This document shows positions 1 through 7,084 of a DNA stretch of 10,739 nt, piece after piece. The stretch is from CAISDH01 sp964398805 (lineage in GTDB: Archaea > Micrarchaeota > Micrarchaeia > Micrarchaeales > Micrarchaeaceae). The stretch spans positions 1-10,739 of the forward strand of contig CAYNNI010000059.1 in NCBI GenBank assembly GCA_964398805.1, read 5' to 3'. Under the pieces are notes generated by a model, which saw only the letters and a list, made by a program, of their open reading frames with translations, ran no database searches and was not told the origin of the DNA. Within the stretch, counting starts at the first letter, position 1, and the number at the start of each line of letters is the position of its first letter. A program made the translations under genes and the position numbers.

Positions 1-1
1 G

Positions 2-883
2 TTCATGAAAAGGTGGGGCGCCGAGGTCTCGAATTACGGCAACAAGCTGGACTCCGGCGCCAGGAGGACGAACAGGATAGCGAGCGATTACCTTGCAGGG
101 GCGCGAACAAGCGGCAACTTCATATTCCTGAACTACGGCGAGGCGCACGAAGCGTATCCCACTAAACTGGTCACCGACCGCTACGTAGAGCAGAACCGCT
201 GGCTCTACATAAGCGGCGTCGTCGACAAGAAAGACGCGGAGTTCATAAAGCTGGCGTACGGGAAGCGCGTAAGGTACCTCGACAAGAGGGTGGGCGAACT
301 CCTCTCCGTGCTGAAGGACAGGGGGCTCCTTGGCAATGCGCTGGTGATAATCACCGGGGACCACGGGCAGGCGTTCCTGGAGCACGGCCTGATGTACCAC
401 GGGATGTTCCCCTATAACGAGATCGCAAGGGTGCCGCTGATAATAGGGCGCTTCGTAAACGGCAAGCAGGTTCGGTCAAGGCGCGTGGTCGAGAAGCCAG
501 TGTCGCTGTCCGCGCTCTACGACTACATCCTAGGCATGGCGAGCGGCAGGCGCCCTGCGGATTCGCTTGTCCAAAGCAGGAAGTTCACGTTCTCCGACCA
601 CACAGGCACGGACATATTCAACCCCTCGGACGTCTACGAGATCAAGGCCCTCAAGGACAGGTCTGATTATCTCAAGAGGCTTTACGAGCTGAAGAAATAC
701 CACAACACCTTCGCGACCGCGGTGTACAGCGGCAGGCTCAAGCTCATACACTTCTTCAGCCCCAAGATAAAGGACGTGATGTTCGACACGCGCAGCGATC
801 CTGGGGAGACCCGGAACGTAATAGGCGAGCATAAGAAGGAGGCAAGCGCAGCAGTTAAAGCCGCAGAGGGCGATGATTGTTAG
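2..883 (+). CDS. Sulfatase / alkaline-phosphatase-superfamily enzyme, C-terminal part (5' truncated)
   Basis: The frame is already open at the left edge, so the Met at base 5 is probably internal. About 292 residues are visible. FIFLNYGEAHEAYPT (residues 39-53 from that Met) matches the central sulfatase strand with its H-E-x-Y signature. IITGDHGQAFLEHG (115-128) holds the paired Asp-His metal ligands (D119, H120), followed by MYHGMFPYNEIARVPLII, the usual block after the metal site. Near the C-terminus, MFDTRSDPGETRNV is the standard sulfatase ending. The N-terminal region with the catalytic Cys/Ser (CxPSR) or Thr nucleophile is outside the window, so true sulfatase, phosphatase and phosphoglycerol/phosphoethanolamine transferase cannot be told apart. 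No membrane segment is visible in this part. It ends 2 bp before the acetyltransferase start and is probably co-transcribed. The family call is firm; the substrate is unknown, and a glycan or surface polymer is inferred from context. Confidence 0.85.
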   Translation, partial: FMKRWGAEVSNYGNKLDSGARRTNRIASDYLAGARTSGNFIFLNYGEAHEAYPTKLVTDRYVEQNRWLYISGVVDKKDAEFIKLAYGKRVRYLDKRVGELLSVLKDRGLLGNALVIITGDHGQAFLEHGLMYHGMFPYNEIARVPLIIGRFVNGKQVRSRRVVEKPVSLSALYDYILGMASGRRPADSLVQSRKFTFSDHTGTDIFNPSDVYEIKALKDRSDYLKRLYELKKYHNTFATAVYSGRLKLIHFFSPKIKDVMFDTRSDPGETRNVIGEHKKEASAAVKAAEGDDC

Positions 884-885
884 GT

Positions 886-1602
886 ATGCAAATGTCCAGG
901 CAACGCATCAGCAAGAACAACGTGATCAACGGCATCTACACGAACCTGTACCTGCTGTTCCCCAGCCTGATAAACTTCATATACAAGGTAGACTACGAGC
1001 TCGCTTTCAAGAACTCGCGCGTCTACCTGGACAAGCCCATATCCCTCATGAAGCGCATCCGCATAGGCGAGAACTCCTCAAGCAGCGGCATACTGCGCGC
1101 CATAACCTTCTCACCCAAGGACACCGAGATCGAGATCGGAAAGCACGTGCGCTTCGGGGAGAACTGCTGGCTCATGCTGAACACCAGGCACACCCCCAAG
1201 TTCGTAAGCAACCACATGAACGGCCTTTTCCTGGACAGATTCTCGGGCATCGAGGAGAAGCTCTACCTCTCGCACAGGCGGGACAGGGGCGCAAGCATCA
1301 AGATAGGCAACGACGTGTGGGTCGGCGCCAACGTCGTATTCATAGGCAGCCTCAGCATCGGCGACGGCAGCGTCGTAGCTGCGGGCTCGGTCGTAAAGCG
1401 CGACGTCGAGCCGTATTCCATAGTCGCTGGGGTGCCCGCAAAGCCCATAAGGTACAGGTTCGACGAGCGCATCCGCAACGCGCTGCTCAGGATAAAGTGG
1501 TGGGATTGGCCCGAGGAGAAGATACTGGACAACCTGGAGCTTTTCTACGATCCGGACGAATTCATTAAAAGATTCGGCGGTAATAAGGTTTCAGGGAAAT
1601 AA
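886..1602 (+). CDS. Hexapeptide-repeat (left-handed beta-helix) O/N-acetyltransferase, XAT/CatB-like
   Basis: 238 residues. The C-terminal half carries hexapeptide repeats: IKIGNDVWVGANVVFIG, then LSIGDGSVVAAGSVV, then VEPYSIVAGVPAKPIRYRF, the classic last coil and exit of WbbJ/Maa-type enzymes. LNTRHTP (about residues 98-104) supplies the likely catalytic His, just before a loop-out segment with NHMNG. The tail RIKWWDWPEEKILDNL is typical of the xenobiotic acyltransferase (XAT, CatB/Vat) subgroup. It should transfer acetyl from acetyl-CoA to a hydroxyl or amino group of a sugar nucleotide or glycan, as a cytosolic trimer. Three starts are possible: TTG 877, ATG 886 and ATG 892. AGGT at 882-885 is spaced best (6 nt) for 892; 886 is given as the longer ATG form. 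Next to an oxidoreductase and near an aminotransferase, N-acetylation of a 3-amino sugar is a reasonable guess. However, the XAT subgroup also includes O-acetyltransferases, and drug acetylation is less likely here. Confidence 0.88.
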   Translation: MQMSRQRISKNNVINGIYTNLYLLFPSLINFIYKVDYELAFKNSRVYLDKPISLMKRIRIGENSSSSGILRAITFSPKDTEIEIGKHVRFGENCWLMLNTRHTPKFVSNHMNGLFLDRFSGIEEKLYLSHRRDRGASIKIGNDVWVGANVVFIGSLSIGDGSVVAAGSVVKRDVEPYSIVAGVPAKPIRYRFDERIRNALLRIKWWDWPEEKILDNLELFYDPDEFIKRFGGNKVSGK

Positions 1603-1623
1603 CGAGATAGGTCGCATGTCTCG

Positions 1624-2601
1624 ATTCACGCTCAGGGTGCTCGCACGAAGATAGGAATAGCCGGCGCAGGCGCATGGGGCAGCAAGGTCATCGAGGAGTA
1701 CGCGCAGCTTGCGCGCGAGCGCAAGATAGAAAGCGTGCACGTCTACGACGCGGAAAGGTCCCGGCTAGCGCCCTACGAGCGCAAGGAGCCGTTTGTCGTG
1801 TGCAAGAGCTTCGAGGAGCTGCTCGGCAACGTGGACGGCGTGCACCTGTGCGTGCCCAACGCGCTGCATTACGGCTTCGCGAAAGCAGCGATGGAGCACG
1901 GCAGGCACGTGCTGGTGGAGAAGCCATTCACCACCGACACGAAGGAAGCGCAAAGGCTGCTCGAGCTCGCGGCCGAAAAGAACGTGGTGCTGGAGGTCGG
2001 CCACATATACAGGTTCGCTGCCGTTCTGAACAAGGTCGCGGAGCTGTACAATGCGGGCTACTTCGGCAAGGTGCATTACATAAACTTCTACTGGACGCAC
2101 TTCATGCAGCCATCGCCGAGCACCGACGTCATGTGGGACCTGCTTCCGCACCCGCTGGACATGTACAACATCATCACCGGCCTGTGGCCCTCCGGCTTCG
2201 CGGGCACGACAGCACCGATACGGGGCAACAAGTTCGATGAGGTCACGTTCATAGAGTCCAGGCCAAGGGCCGGGCCTATCTCTGCTTATCACATGAGCTG
2301 GCTCAGCGCGATAAAGAGGCGCGACATAGAGGTAATAGGCTCAAAGTGCAGCGCGTACGTGAAGGCCGTTGACCAGACCATAGAGATATTCAACCCGGAC
2401 GGCACGCACAGTGAGATACCTGTCGTGAAGAACAACACCATACGCGACGAGGCGCTGAACTTCATAGCCTCGATTAGCGCGGGAAAGAGCAGGATCAACA
2501 CCGCCGACCTCGGCGTCAGGACCGTGGAGCTCATCCTCCAGATAAAGGGCGCTTTCAGGCACTACACGCTCTACCTGCTCAAGACGCTGCTCAAGCTGTA
2601 A
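1624..2601 (+). CDS. Gfo/Idh/MocA-family NAD(P)-dependent sugar oxidoreductase; start unclear
   Basis: From base 1648 the frame gives TKIGIAGAGAWGSKVIEEY, a complete N-terminal Rossmann strand with GxGxxG. It continues through VHVYDAE (strand 2), LCVPNALHYGFAKAAMEHGRH, and the family hallmark EKP (bases 1918-1926). GHIYRF and WDLLPHPLDMYNI (around 2131-2170) carry the catalytic-domain His/Asp. The family oxidises or reduces sugar hydroxyls; members such as WbpB/WlbA and archaeal homologues make the 3-keto UDP-sugar that a DegT aminotransferase then aminates. The 5' end is odd. Between the previous stop (TAA 1600-1602) and the Rossmann motif this frame has no ATG, GTG, TTG or CTG. The first standard start, GTG 1735, would remove the NAD loop. 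ATT 1624 is the only near-start codon before the motif and is given here provisionally. ATG 1616 and GTG 1637 lie one frame away. The gene ends 12 bp from the convergent aminotransferase, with no T-run terminator between them. Confidence 0.8.
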   Translation: MHAQGARTKIGIAGAGAWGSKVIEEYAQLARERKIESVHVYDAERSRLAPYERKEPFVVCKSFEELLGNVDGVHLCVPNALHYGFAKAAMEHGRHVLVEKPFTTDTKEAQRLLELAAEKNVVLEVGHIYRFAAVLNKVAELYNAGYFGKVHYINFYWTHFMQPSPSTDVMWDLLPHPLDMYNIITGLWPSGFAGTTAPIRGNKFDEVTFIESRPRAGPISAYHMSWLSAIKRRDIEVIGSKCSAYVKAVDQTIEIFNPDGTHSEIPVVKNNTIRDEALNFIASISAGKSRINTADLGVRTVELILQIKGAFRHYTLYLLKTLLKL

Positions 2602-2613
2602 GCTGCAGCGCGG

Positions 2614-3726
2614 CTACTTCTGGAAGAACGCTTTCACGCAGTCTGCGATGTACTTTGCCTGTTCGTCTGTAAGGAATTGGTGCACCGGTATGCTGAGCTC
2701 CTCCCTCGCGATGGCCTCCGCGTTCGGGAACATGCCCTCCTTGTAGCCCATCGCCATGTAAGGCTTCTGCATGTGTATCGGTATCGGGTACTGCACCCCG
2801 CACTCTACCTCCTTGGATTCAAGATACGCCTTCAGCGCGTCCCTCTGCTTCGTACGCAGCGCGTACATGTAGTACGCGGGCTTCACGTCCGCGCTCTCCC
2901 CTGGAGGGATCACAAGATCGCCCACCCCCTCAAGCATCTCGTTGTAAATCTTCGCCACGACCCGCTTGCGCTGTATCCACGCGCCGAGCCTCGAAAGCTG
3001 CACGTTGCCTATCGCTGCGCTGACCATGCTCATCCTCTCGGTGTAGCCTATGCGGTCGAATGCGTACTGGCTTCCCTCCTGCCTGCCGCAGTCCTTGAGC
3101 GACCGCACGGCCTTCGCAACCTGCTCGTCGTTCGTAGTCACCATGCCGCCGTCCCCGCACACAGTCATGTTCTTCGACGGGAAGAACGAGAATGCCGCAA
3201 CGTCACCAAGATTGCCGGCCATCTTCCCGTAGTATTCCGTTCCGTGCGCCTGGCAAGCGTCTTCCAGCACGTGCACGCCGTACTTGTCGGCAATCTCATT
3301 AATGCGCTTCATGTTCGCGGGATAGCCGTACAGGTGCACGGGTATTATCGCCTTCACCTTGCCCTTTTTCTCCTTTATGAGCGCCTCCGTCTTCTCGGGA
3401 TCTATGCAGTAATCGTCAAGGCCGGTGTCTGCGAACACGATATCCGCGCCCCTGTGTATCGCGGCGTTCGAAGTCGCTATGAATGTGGAGGGTGTGGTTA
3501 TAACGCAGTCCCCCTTACCTACGCCCATCGCCTCCAGCGCGATTATGAGCGCTGCGGTGCCGCTGTTGACGCTGACAGCGTGTTTGGTGCCTACGTACTT
3601 TGCGAAATTGCCCTCGAAGTCGCTGAGGCTCTTGCCCTTGAGGAACCATCCTGCCTTGAGAACGCCAACTGCTGCGCTGATCATTTCCTCGTCGCAGACA
3701 GGCTCTGTGAGATGAATCTTTGCCAT
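2614..3726 (-). CDS. DegT/DnrJ/EryC1/StrS-family PLP-dependent sugar aminotransferase
   Basis: 370 residues, the normal length for this fold-type I family. Visible landmarks are the SVNSGTAAL phosphate-binding loop (about 52-60), TTPSTFIAT, IIPVHLYGYPANM, VLEDACQAHGTEY (PLP-ring Asp), and AFSFFPSKNMTVCGDGGM with the Schiff-base Lys near residue 185. The C-terminal small domain is complete, including VQYPIPIHMQKPYM and LSIPVHQFLTDEQ. It should transfer an amino group from glutamate to a keto-sugar nucleotide in the cytosol. With the convergent oxidoreductase and the acetyltransferase it forms the set expected for a UDP-3-acetamido (2,3-diacetamido) sugar, as with the WbpB/WbpE/WbpD enzyme classes. 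C3 specificity is inferred, and a C4-aminating enzyme is possible. ATG 3726 is chosen over TTG 3732 because a GAGGG site lies 6 nt upstream. It is the last gene of the leftward cluster. Confidence 0.93.
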   Translation of the reverse strand: MAKIHLTEPVCDEEMISAAVGVLKAGWFLKGKSLSDFEGNFAKYVGTKHAVSVNSGTAALIIALEAMGVGKGDCVITTPSTFIATSNAAIHRGADIVFADTGLDDYCIDPEKTEALIKEKKGKVKAIIPVHLYGYPANMKRINEIADKYGVHVLEDACQAHGTEYYGKMAGNLGDVAAFSFFPSKNMTVCGDGGMVTTNDEQVAKAVRSLKDCGRQEGSQYAFDRIGYTERMSMVSAAIGNVQLSRLGAWIQRKRVVAKIYNEMLEGVGDLVIPPGESADVKPAYYMYALRTKQRDALKAYLESKEVECGVQYPIPIHMQKPYMAMGYKEGMFPNAEAIAREELSIPVHQFLTDEQAKYIADCVKAFFQK

Positions 3727-3732
3727 TGTCAA

Positions 3733-3737
3733 CCCTC
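3733..3737 (-). promoter_or_regulatory. Shine-Dalgarno site of the DegT aminotransferase
   Basis: The minus strand reads GAGGG, then TTGACA, then ATG (3726). The 6-nt spacing favours ATG 3726 over the in-frame TTG at 3732, which this element would almost touch. Confidence 0.6.
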
Positions 3738-3762
3738 GCGATTTATTGCGCGCGGAGCGTAT

Positions 3763-4812
3763 TTACCTCTTTTGTCTGCGCTGCGCCCTGTACTGCGCAG
3801 TGAGAAGCTCCATCAGCAGGCCGAGGCCCTGCTTCTTGTCCGCGTACTCCCTGTTCATGAGCTGTATGTGCCTCTCATCGTCAAGGTGCAGGAACTTGGT
3901 TATGCCGACGTCGTTTATTATCTCAGCTATCTCGAAGTTCTCGTCTCCGTCGGGCTCGTTCCTCCAGGCCCGCAGCCTCCGGATATAGCGCGCTGCGGAA
4001 GGCAGCGCGTCCAGCAGCGACCCGATGTCGTGCGCCTTGGCGGAGTAACCTACGTTCATGAACAGGCGCAGGAAGAAGTAATCGAAGTTGCTTATCTCAT
4101 TATCGGGATTCCTGAAGGTTATCGCCTCGTAAAAGCGGAGCCAGCCTTCTGTCACTCTCGAGAGAAGCCGCGAGCCCGCGCCCCTGCTCCAGACCGTGGC
4201 CTTCGAAACGTAATCGAGCACGCGCGTGTTGTACTGCCTGTACGAGAATCTCTCATACTTCTCCATGCGGTGGTATTCCATCTTCTCGTGCTCCATCAGC
4301 TCCACCACGTGCTCCATGTAGAGGTCATCATCCTCAACAATCTGTATGCCGCCCCTCACCTTTGGCTGCTCGTGGATGAGCCCCTTGAACTCGACCGCTC
4401 CTTTCTTGAAGAGATGTACCTGCCATGTGAAGGACTTGCCCCTGCTTTCCTTCGTGACCTCCTCGTAGCGCCTTATCGCTATCACCGGCTTGGTCGCGCT
4501 GCTTATCATCCCTCTGATCTTCTTGTGCAGATTCGTGGAGAGCCTCTCGTCGAGGTCAAGGTATAGCACCCAGTCGTTCGCGCACTTGCCTATGCCGTAC
4601 ATGAAGAGCGGGTCCGGATAGCCGATTGCGATGGTGTGGTAGACCTTGAGCTTCCTGGTCTTTTTTGCCGCGTAGTCCAGCCTCCTCTTCTCCTTGCCGT
4701 CGCTAGAGTCCACGACCACTATCTCGTCGGCGATGTCGTCCAGGTCTCTGACGAACTGCATTACCATGTCGAAGTTGTTCCTGGAGAATGCCACTATGGA
4801 CAGCTTTTTCAT
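3763..4812 (-). CDS. Family 2 glycosyltransferase (GT-A fold)
   Basis: 349 residues. The N-terminus KKLSIVAFSRNN is the GT2 nucleotide-binding first strand. IADEIVVVDSSDG (28-39) is the second strand with its Asp. WVLYLDLDER (81-90) contains the D86-L-D88 metal/UDP-binding DxD equivalent. KGLIHEQPKVRG (143-154) resembles the 'HE' acceptor-side block seen in WaaE/KdtX-like GT2 enzymes. No strong membrane helix is seen, so it probably acts on the cytosolic face on a lipid-linked glycan. The C-terminal third (about 230-349) is charged and helical and was not recognised as a separate domain. The start ATG 4812 has GGTG 5 nt upstream. It sits 16 bp after the methyltransferase stop and 36 bp before the aminotransferase start. 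A role in extending the glycan that AglB transfers is inferred from position; donor and acceptor are unknown. Confidence 0.9.
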   Translation of the reverse strand: MKKLSIVAFSRNNFDMVMQFVRDLDDIADEIVVVDSSDGKEKRRLDYAAKKTRKLKVYHTIAIGYPDPLFMYGIGKCANDWVLYLDLDERLSTNLHKKIRGMISSATKPVIAIRRYEEVTKESRGKSFTWQVHLFKKGAVEFKGLIHEQPKVRGGIQIVEDDDLYMEHVVELMEHEKMEYHRMEKYERFSYRQYNTRVLDYVSKATVWSRGAGSRLLSRVTEGWLRFYEAITFRNPDNEISNFDYFFLRLFMNVGYSAKAHDIGSLLDALPSAARYIRRLRAWRNEPDGDENFEIAEIINDVGITKFLHLDDERHIQLMNREYADKKQGLGLLMELLTAQYRAQRRQKR

Positions 4813-4828
4813 TTGGACACCATCGCGG

Positions 4829-5542
4829 CTACTTCGCCCTCTTCGTGCTCCACACGAAATAGTACGGGTATATTGGGTGCAAGAGCCATTTTATCCCCAT
4901 TCTTATGATGTTGGTGTCGCTCCTTTTTGCGACCGCCTTGAAATAAGATACGCTTTTAATGCCTGGAAACCTTATTATCTTGTGCTTAAAGGCCTTGACA
5001 AAAGTGAGATCGGTCCCTGAAACCATCTCCTTCCACTGCGCCGGAGAGCTCTCCCGTCCGTCCTCAACCGCCAATATCGAGCCACCATCCACAAGGTGCT
5101 TGCTTGCGGTCCCGTACAGCTCGCGATGTATGCGCCATCCAGGATCGCAACTGTTCACATCCGCCTCATACCTGCTCTCGCTGCCGTTCCTGTGCGGCGG
5201 GTTGCTCACGATGAGGTCCCATGATACGTTTTCCGGCACGCTCTTGAATACATCAGAATGGTATGCAGTGACCTTGTCCTCCAGGTGATTGTCCTCTATC
5301 GTTTTTCTGCAGGCTTCCACTGCAAGGGGATTTATGTCGATAAGGGTAAGGCTGTCGCACAATCCGCTAGCCAGCAGTCCCAATCCTATGAATCCGTTGC
5401 CTGCGCCAAGGTCGCAGACGCTGCGCGGGTGCGCAAACAATTTCCTGACTACAGGTATGAAATCCTGCCCGAAATCCATGCCGCTTAACGCAGTGCCCTG
5501 ATGGTAGCTTAGCGTGTATCCGCGGAATTGCATCTGTTCCAT
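4829..5542 (-). CDS. Class I SAM-dependent methyltransferase, MTS/PrmC-like small domain
   Basis: 237 residues from ATG 5542. SVCDLGAGNGFIGLGLL (about 41-57) is SAM motif I, and LTLIDINPLAVEACRKT (66-81) is motif II with the ribose-binding acidic residue. VTAYHSDVF gives motif III, and DLIVSNPPHRNG (109-120) is the N-P-P motif IV of the MTS group. NPP(Y/F) enzymes such as RsmC and PrmC methylate planar nitrogens; here the fourth residue is His. LVDGGSILAV follows in the expected post-motif strand. A TTG start at 5566 is open, but ATG 5542 has a GGAG 5 nt upstream and is preferred. It is 37 bp downstream of the FkbM gene and 16 bp upstream of the GT2 gene, so co-transcription is likely. Its position suggests modification of a sugar or an attached amino group, but an RNA or protein substrate cannot be excluded. 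Confidence 0.85.
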   Translation of the reverse strand: MEQMQFRGYTLSYHQGTALSGMDFGQDFIPVVRKLFAHPRSVCDLGAGNGFIGLGLLASGLCDSLTLIDINPLAVEACRKTIEDNHLEDKVTAYHSDVFKSVPENVSWDLIVSNPPHRNGSESRYEADVNSCDPGWRIHRELYGTASKHLVDGGSILAVEDGRESSPAQWKEMVSGTDLTFVKAFKHKIIRFPGIKSVSYFKAVAKRSDTNIIRMGIKWLLHPIYPYYFVWSTKRAK

Positions 5543-5547
5543 TCTAT

Positions 5548-5551
5548 CTCC
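5548..5551 (-). promoter_or_regulatory. Shine-Dalgarno site of the MTS methyltransferase
   Basis: The minus strand reads GGAG, then ATAGA, then ATG (5542). The spacing supports this ATG over the upstream in-frame TTG at 5566. Confidence 0.6.
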
Positions 5552-5579
5552 ATAACTTTCGCGCAATGCGGGCCTGCAC

Positions 5580-6266
5580 CTAGACTTTCCAAGCGCATAT
5601 GAACCCGATGTCTTTCCAGAAGATCCCTTTCCTTCCGAACTTGACCGTCGCTTTAAAGCCCTTCAAAGTCAGCATTCTAAGCATTTCCCTTCTGGTGTTG
5701 TGGTACTTCAGTTCTATCCTATAGACGTTGCGCAAGTCCGCACCCTTGAAGATCTTGATCTCGTCGCCCTCGCAATCGCATTTTATTACCACTCTTGCCA
5801 GCCCGCTCAGTTCCCTTTCCAGCGTGGTAGTGGGGATCTCTACCCCGCGTGTGGCTTTCGTAGCATCCAGGACGACATTCGGCGTCCCTCGGAGTCCGGC
5901 AGCGCTTGTTACCGTCCCCTTCCTGTCGGTCACTGCCTTATTGACCATGTTTATCTTGCTCCTGTACGGGGAAGCCTCCACGTTCCTGACTGCCCTTTTA
6001 TAGCTCGAGAGGATGGGCTCGTAGGCCATGACTTTCTTTATCTCCCTCTGCATCGCCAGATAAACTGCCGTCTCTCCTACATATGCCCCGATGTCTATCG
6101 CGACGGTGCCAGGCCGCAGTCCCTGAACGAGCCAGTGATAAGGCTGGTCAATGAACACGTCCCTTATTACTGTGGCATCCATAAGATTCGTCCTTATGTT
6201 TGTCAGCTTCCCCAGCATGTCCTTCGGATTCTTCAGCAGCATCAACAGGTCCTGTTTCAATGTCAT
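5580..6266 (-). CDS. FkbM-family SAM-dependent O-methyltransferase
   Basis: 228 residues. TVAIDIGAYVGETAVYLA (about 54-71) is the FkbM motif I, and KVMAYEPILSSY (78-89) holds the conserved YEP. VVIKCDCEGDEIKIFKGA (159-176) matches the family signature IK-x-D-x-EG-x-E, with Cys between the two acidic positions. FkbM proteins O-methylate sugars, polyketides and other small molecules, and are common in surface-glycan clusters, where they methylate terminal sugars. The start is a choice. ATG 6302 overlaps the upstream stop (ATGCTAA) and has no ribosome site, whereas ATG 6266 has GGTGG 6 nt upstream, so 6266 is used; the domain is intact either way. No membrane helix or signal peptide is visible. 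It probably caps or decorates the AglB glycan, but the acceptor is not known. Confidence 0.9.
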   Translation of the reverse strand: MTLKQDLLMLLKNPKDMLGKLTNIRTNLMDATVIRDVFIDQPYHWLVQGLRPGTVAIDIGAYVGETAVYLAMQREIKKVMAYEPILSSYKRAVRNVEASPYRSKINMVNKAVTDRKGTVTSAAGLRGTPNVVLDATKATRGVEIPTTTLERELSGLARVVIKCDCEGDEIKIFKGADLRNVYRIELKYHNTRREMLRMLTLKGFKATVKFGRKGIFWKDIGFICAWKV

Positions 6267-6272
6267 TTGCAA

Positions 6273-6279
6273 CCACCTT
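6273..6279 (-). promoter_or_regulatory. Strong Shine-Dalgarno site of the FkbM gene
   Basis: The minus strand reads AAGGTGG, then TTGCAA, then ATG (6266). It is one of the best ribosome sites in the window and the reason for placing the FkbM start 36 nt inside the longer open frame. Confidence 0.6.
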
Positions 6280-6295
6280 ATCGAGAGCATGCTTT

Positions 6296-7084
6296 TTAGC
6301 ATCCGAGTCTGCTGTTCCGGCTTGCGTCATGCGCGTAGTCGCCGCTTCCATACCCCAATCCGCGTCCGACGAGCTTCATGGAGATGGCCGGCATTCTGAG
6401 CGACAGGTTCGGCACGCCGTATCTCGGCATGTAGTTGCCCTTGACCGCCTGCCTGGCGCTGCGGAACATGCTTATTATGGTGGGATTCCTGTGCAGGGGC
6501 TCGTACTCTATGAGTTTCCAGCGGATGTAGTTCGCCCAGACTCCTATGTTCGCGCGGATTCCTGCCTCATGCAGTTCGCCCCCTATGTTCAGGAAATTCT
6601 TGAACTTCCTGTTGTTCACGACCACCACGCCCCCTCCGCAGCCCGACAGCGGCTTTGAGCCGCCGAAGCTGTAAAGGGTGAAATCGAAGCGGCTGTTCGG
6701 GTAATTCGGGTGCTTCGCGTTGTCCTCTATGGAATAAACCCCCGCGGGCGGAATCGTGCTGCTGTCTGTCGCAAGCAGCACATCGCCCTTTTTAATTCCC
6801 TTCATGCCGGTTTTGTAGTAAACGACGCGGCAACCCGCAAGCTTCGAGGCCAAGCGAACTACCTCGCATATGCCGTCCGGCAGGAAGACCGTGCCGGATC
6901 TGTGCGTGCGCTTCAGGTACCTCAATATGTAGTACACGCCGTTCCGCGCGTTATAGAAGCTCGTCCACCTGGCCTTGAACTTCGCATCGAAGAAGGCCGC
7001 AAAGCTCTCGCCGCTCAAGAGCGGCGCAAGCAGGCTCACCACAAGCGAAGGGCGCTTGTACTCTATTCGTGTTGGTTGCCGCAT
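6296..7084 (-). CDS. Short DegT-like PLP-dependent aminotransferase-type protein, C-terminal part missing
   Basis: 262 residues, against about 370 for the full-length DegT protein in this window. SRFDFTLYSFGGSKPLSGCG (131-150), followed directly by GGVVVVNN, is the DegT Schiff-base block, with K144 the likely PLP lysine. VYSIEDNAKH (117-126) matches the 'EDA-AH' strand that holds the PLP-ring Asp. NARNGVYYILRYL (45-57) corresponds to the SGTxAL loop but lacks its usual Ser-Gly-Thr. The region normally holding HxYG is shortened. After LRMPAISMKLVGRGL, equivalent to the DegT dimer helix, the protein stops within about 19 residues, so the C-terminal small domain is absent. It may be a truncated relic, a frameshifted gene, or a reduced non-catalytic family. 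Start ATG 7084 has a weak AGGA close by. It sits 42 bp after the FemAB stop and 29 bp before the FkbM start. Family assignment is fairly sure; activity is doubtful. Confidence 0.7.
   Translation of the reverse strand: MRQPTRIEYKRPSLVVSLLAPLLSGESFAAFFDAKFKARWTSFYNARNGVYYILRYLKRTHRSGTVFLPDGICEVVRLASKLAGCRVVYYKTGMKGIKKGDVLLATDSSTIPPAGVYSIEDNAKHPNYPNSRFDFTLYSFGGSKPLSGCGGGVVVVNNRKFKNFLNIGGELHEAGIRANIGVWANYIRWKLIEYEPLHRNPTIISMFRSARQAVKGNYMPRYGVPNLSLRMPAISMKLVGRGLGYGSGDYAHDASRNSRLGC

Noticed and set aside
873..1568. 231-codon open frame overlapping the acetyltransferase
   Set aside because: It is rich in His, Arg and Gln with no domain signal, while the overlapping frame encodes clear hexapeptide repeats.
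2602..2613. Bidirectional terminator between the convergent genes
   Set aside because: The gap is 12 bp, with no T-run on either strand and only short AGCT-type palindromes, so no terminator can be supported.
2677..4566. 629-codon open frame on the + strand, antisense to the DegT and GT2 genes
   Set aside because: It crosses two well-recognised minus-strand genes and their gap. The translation has no recognisable domain and a His/Leu/Arg/Val-rich composition typical of the antisense of GC-rich coding DNA.
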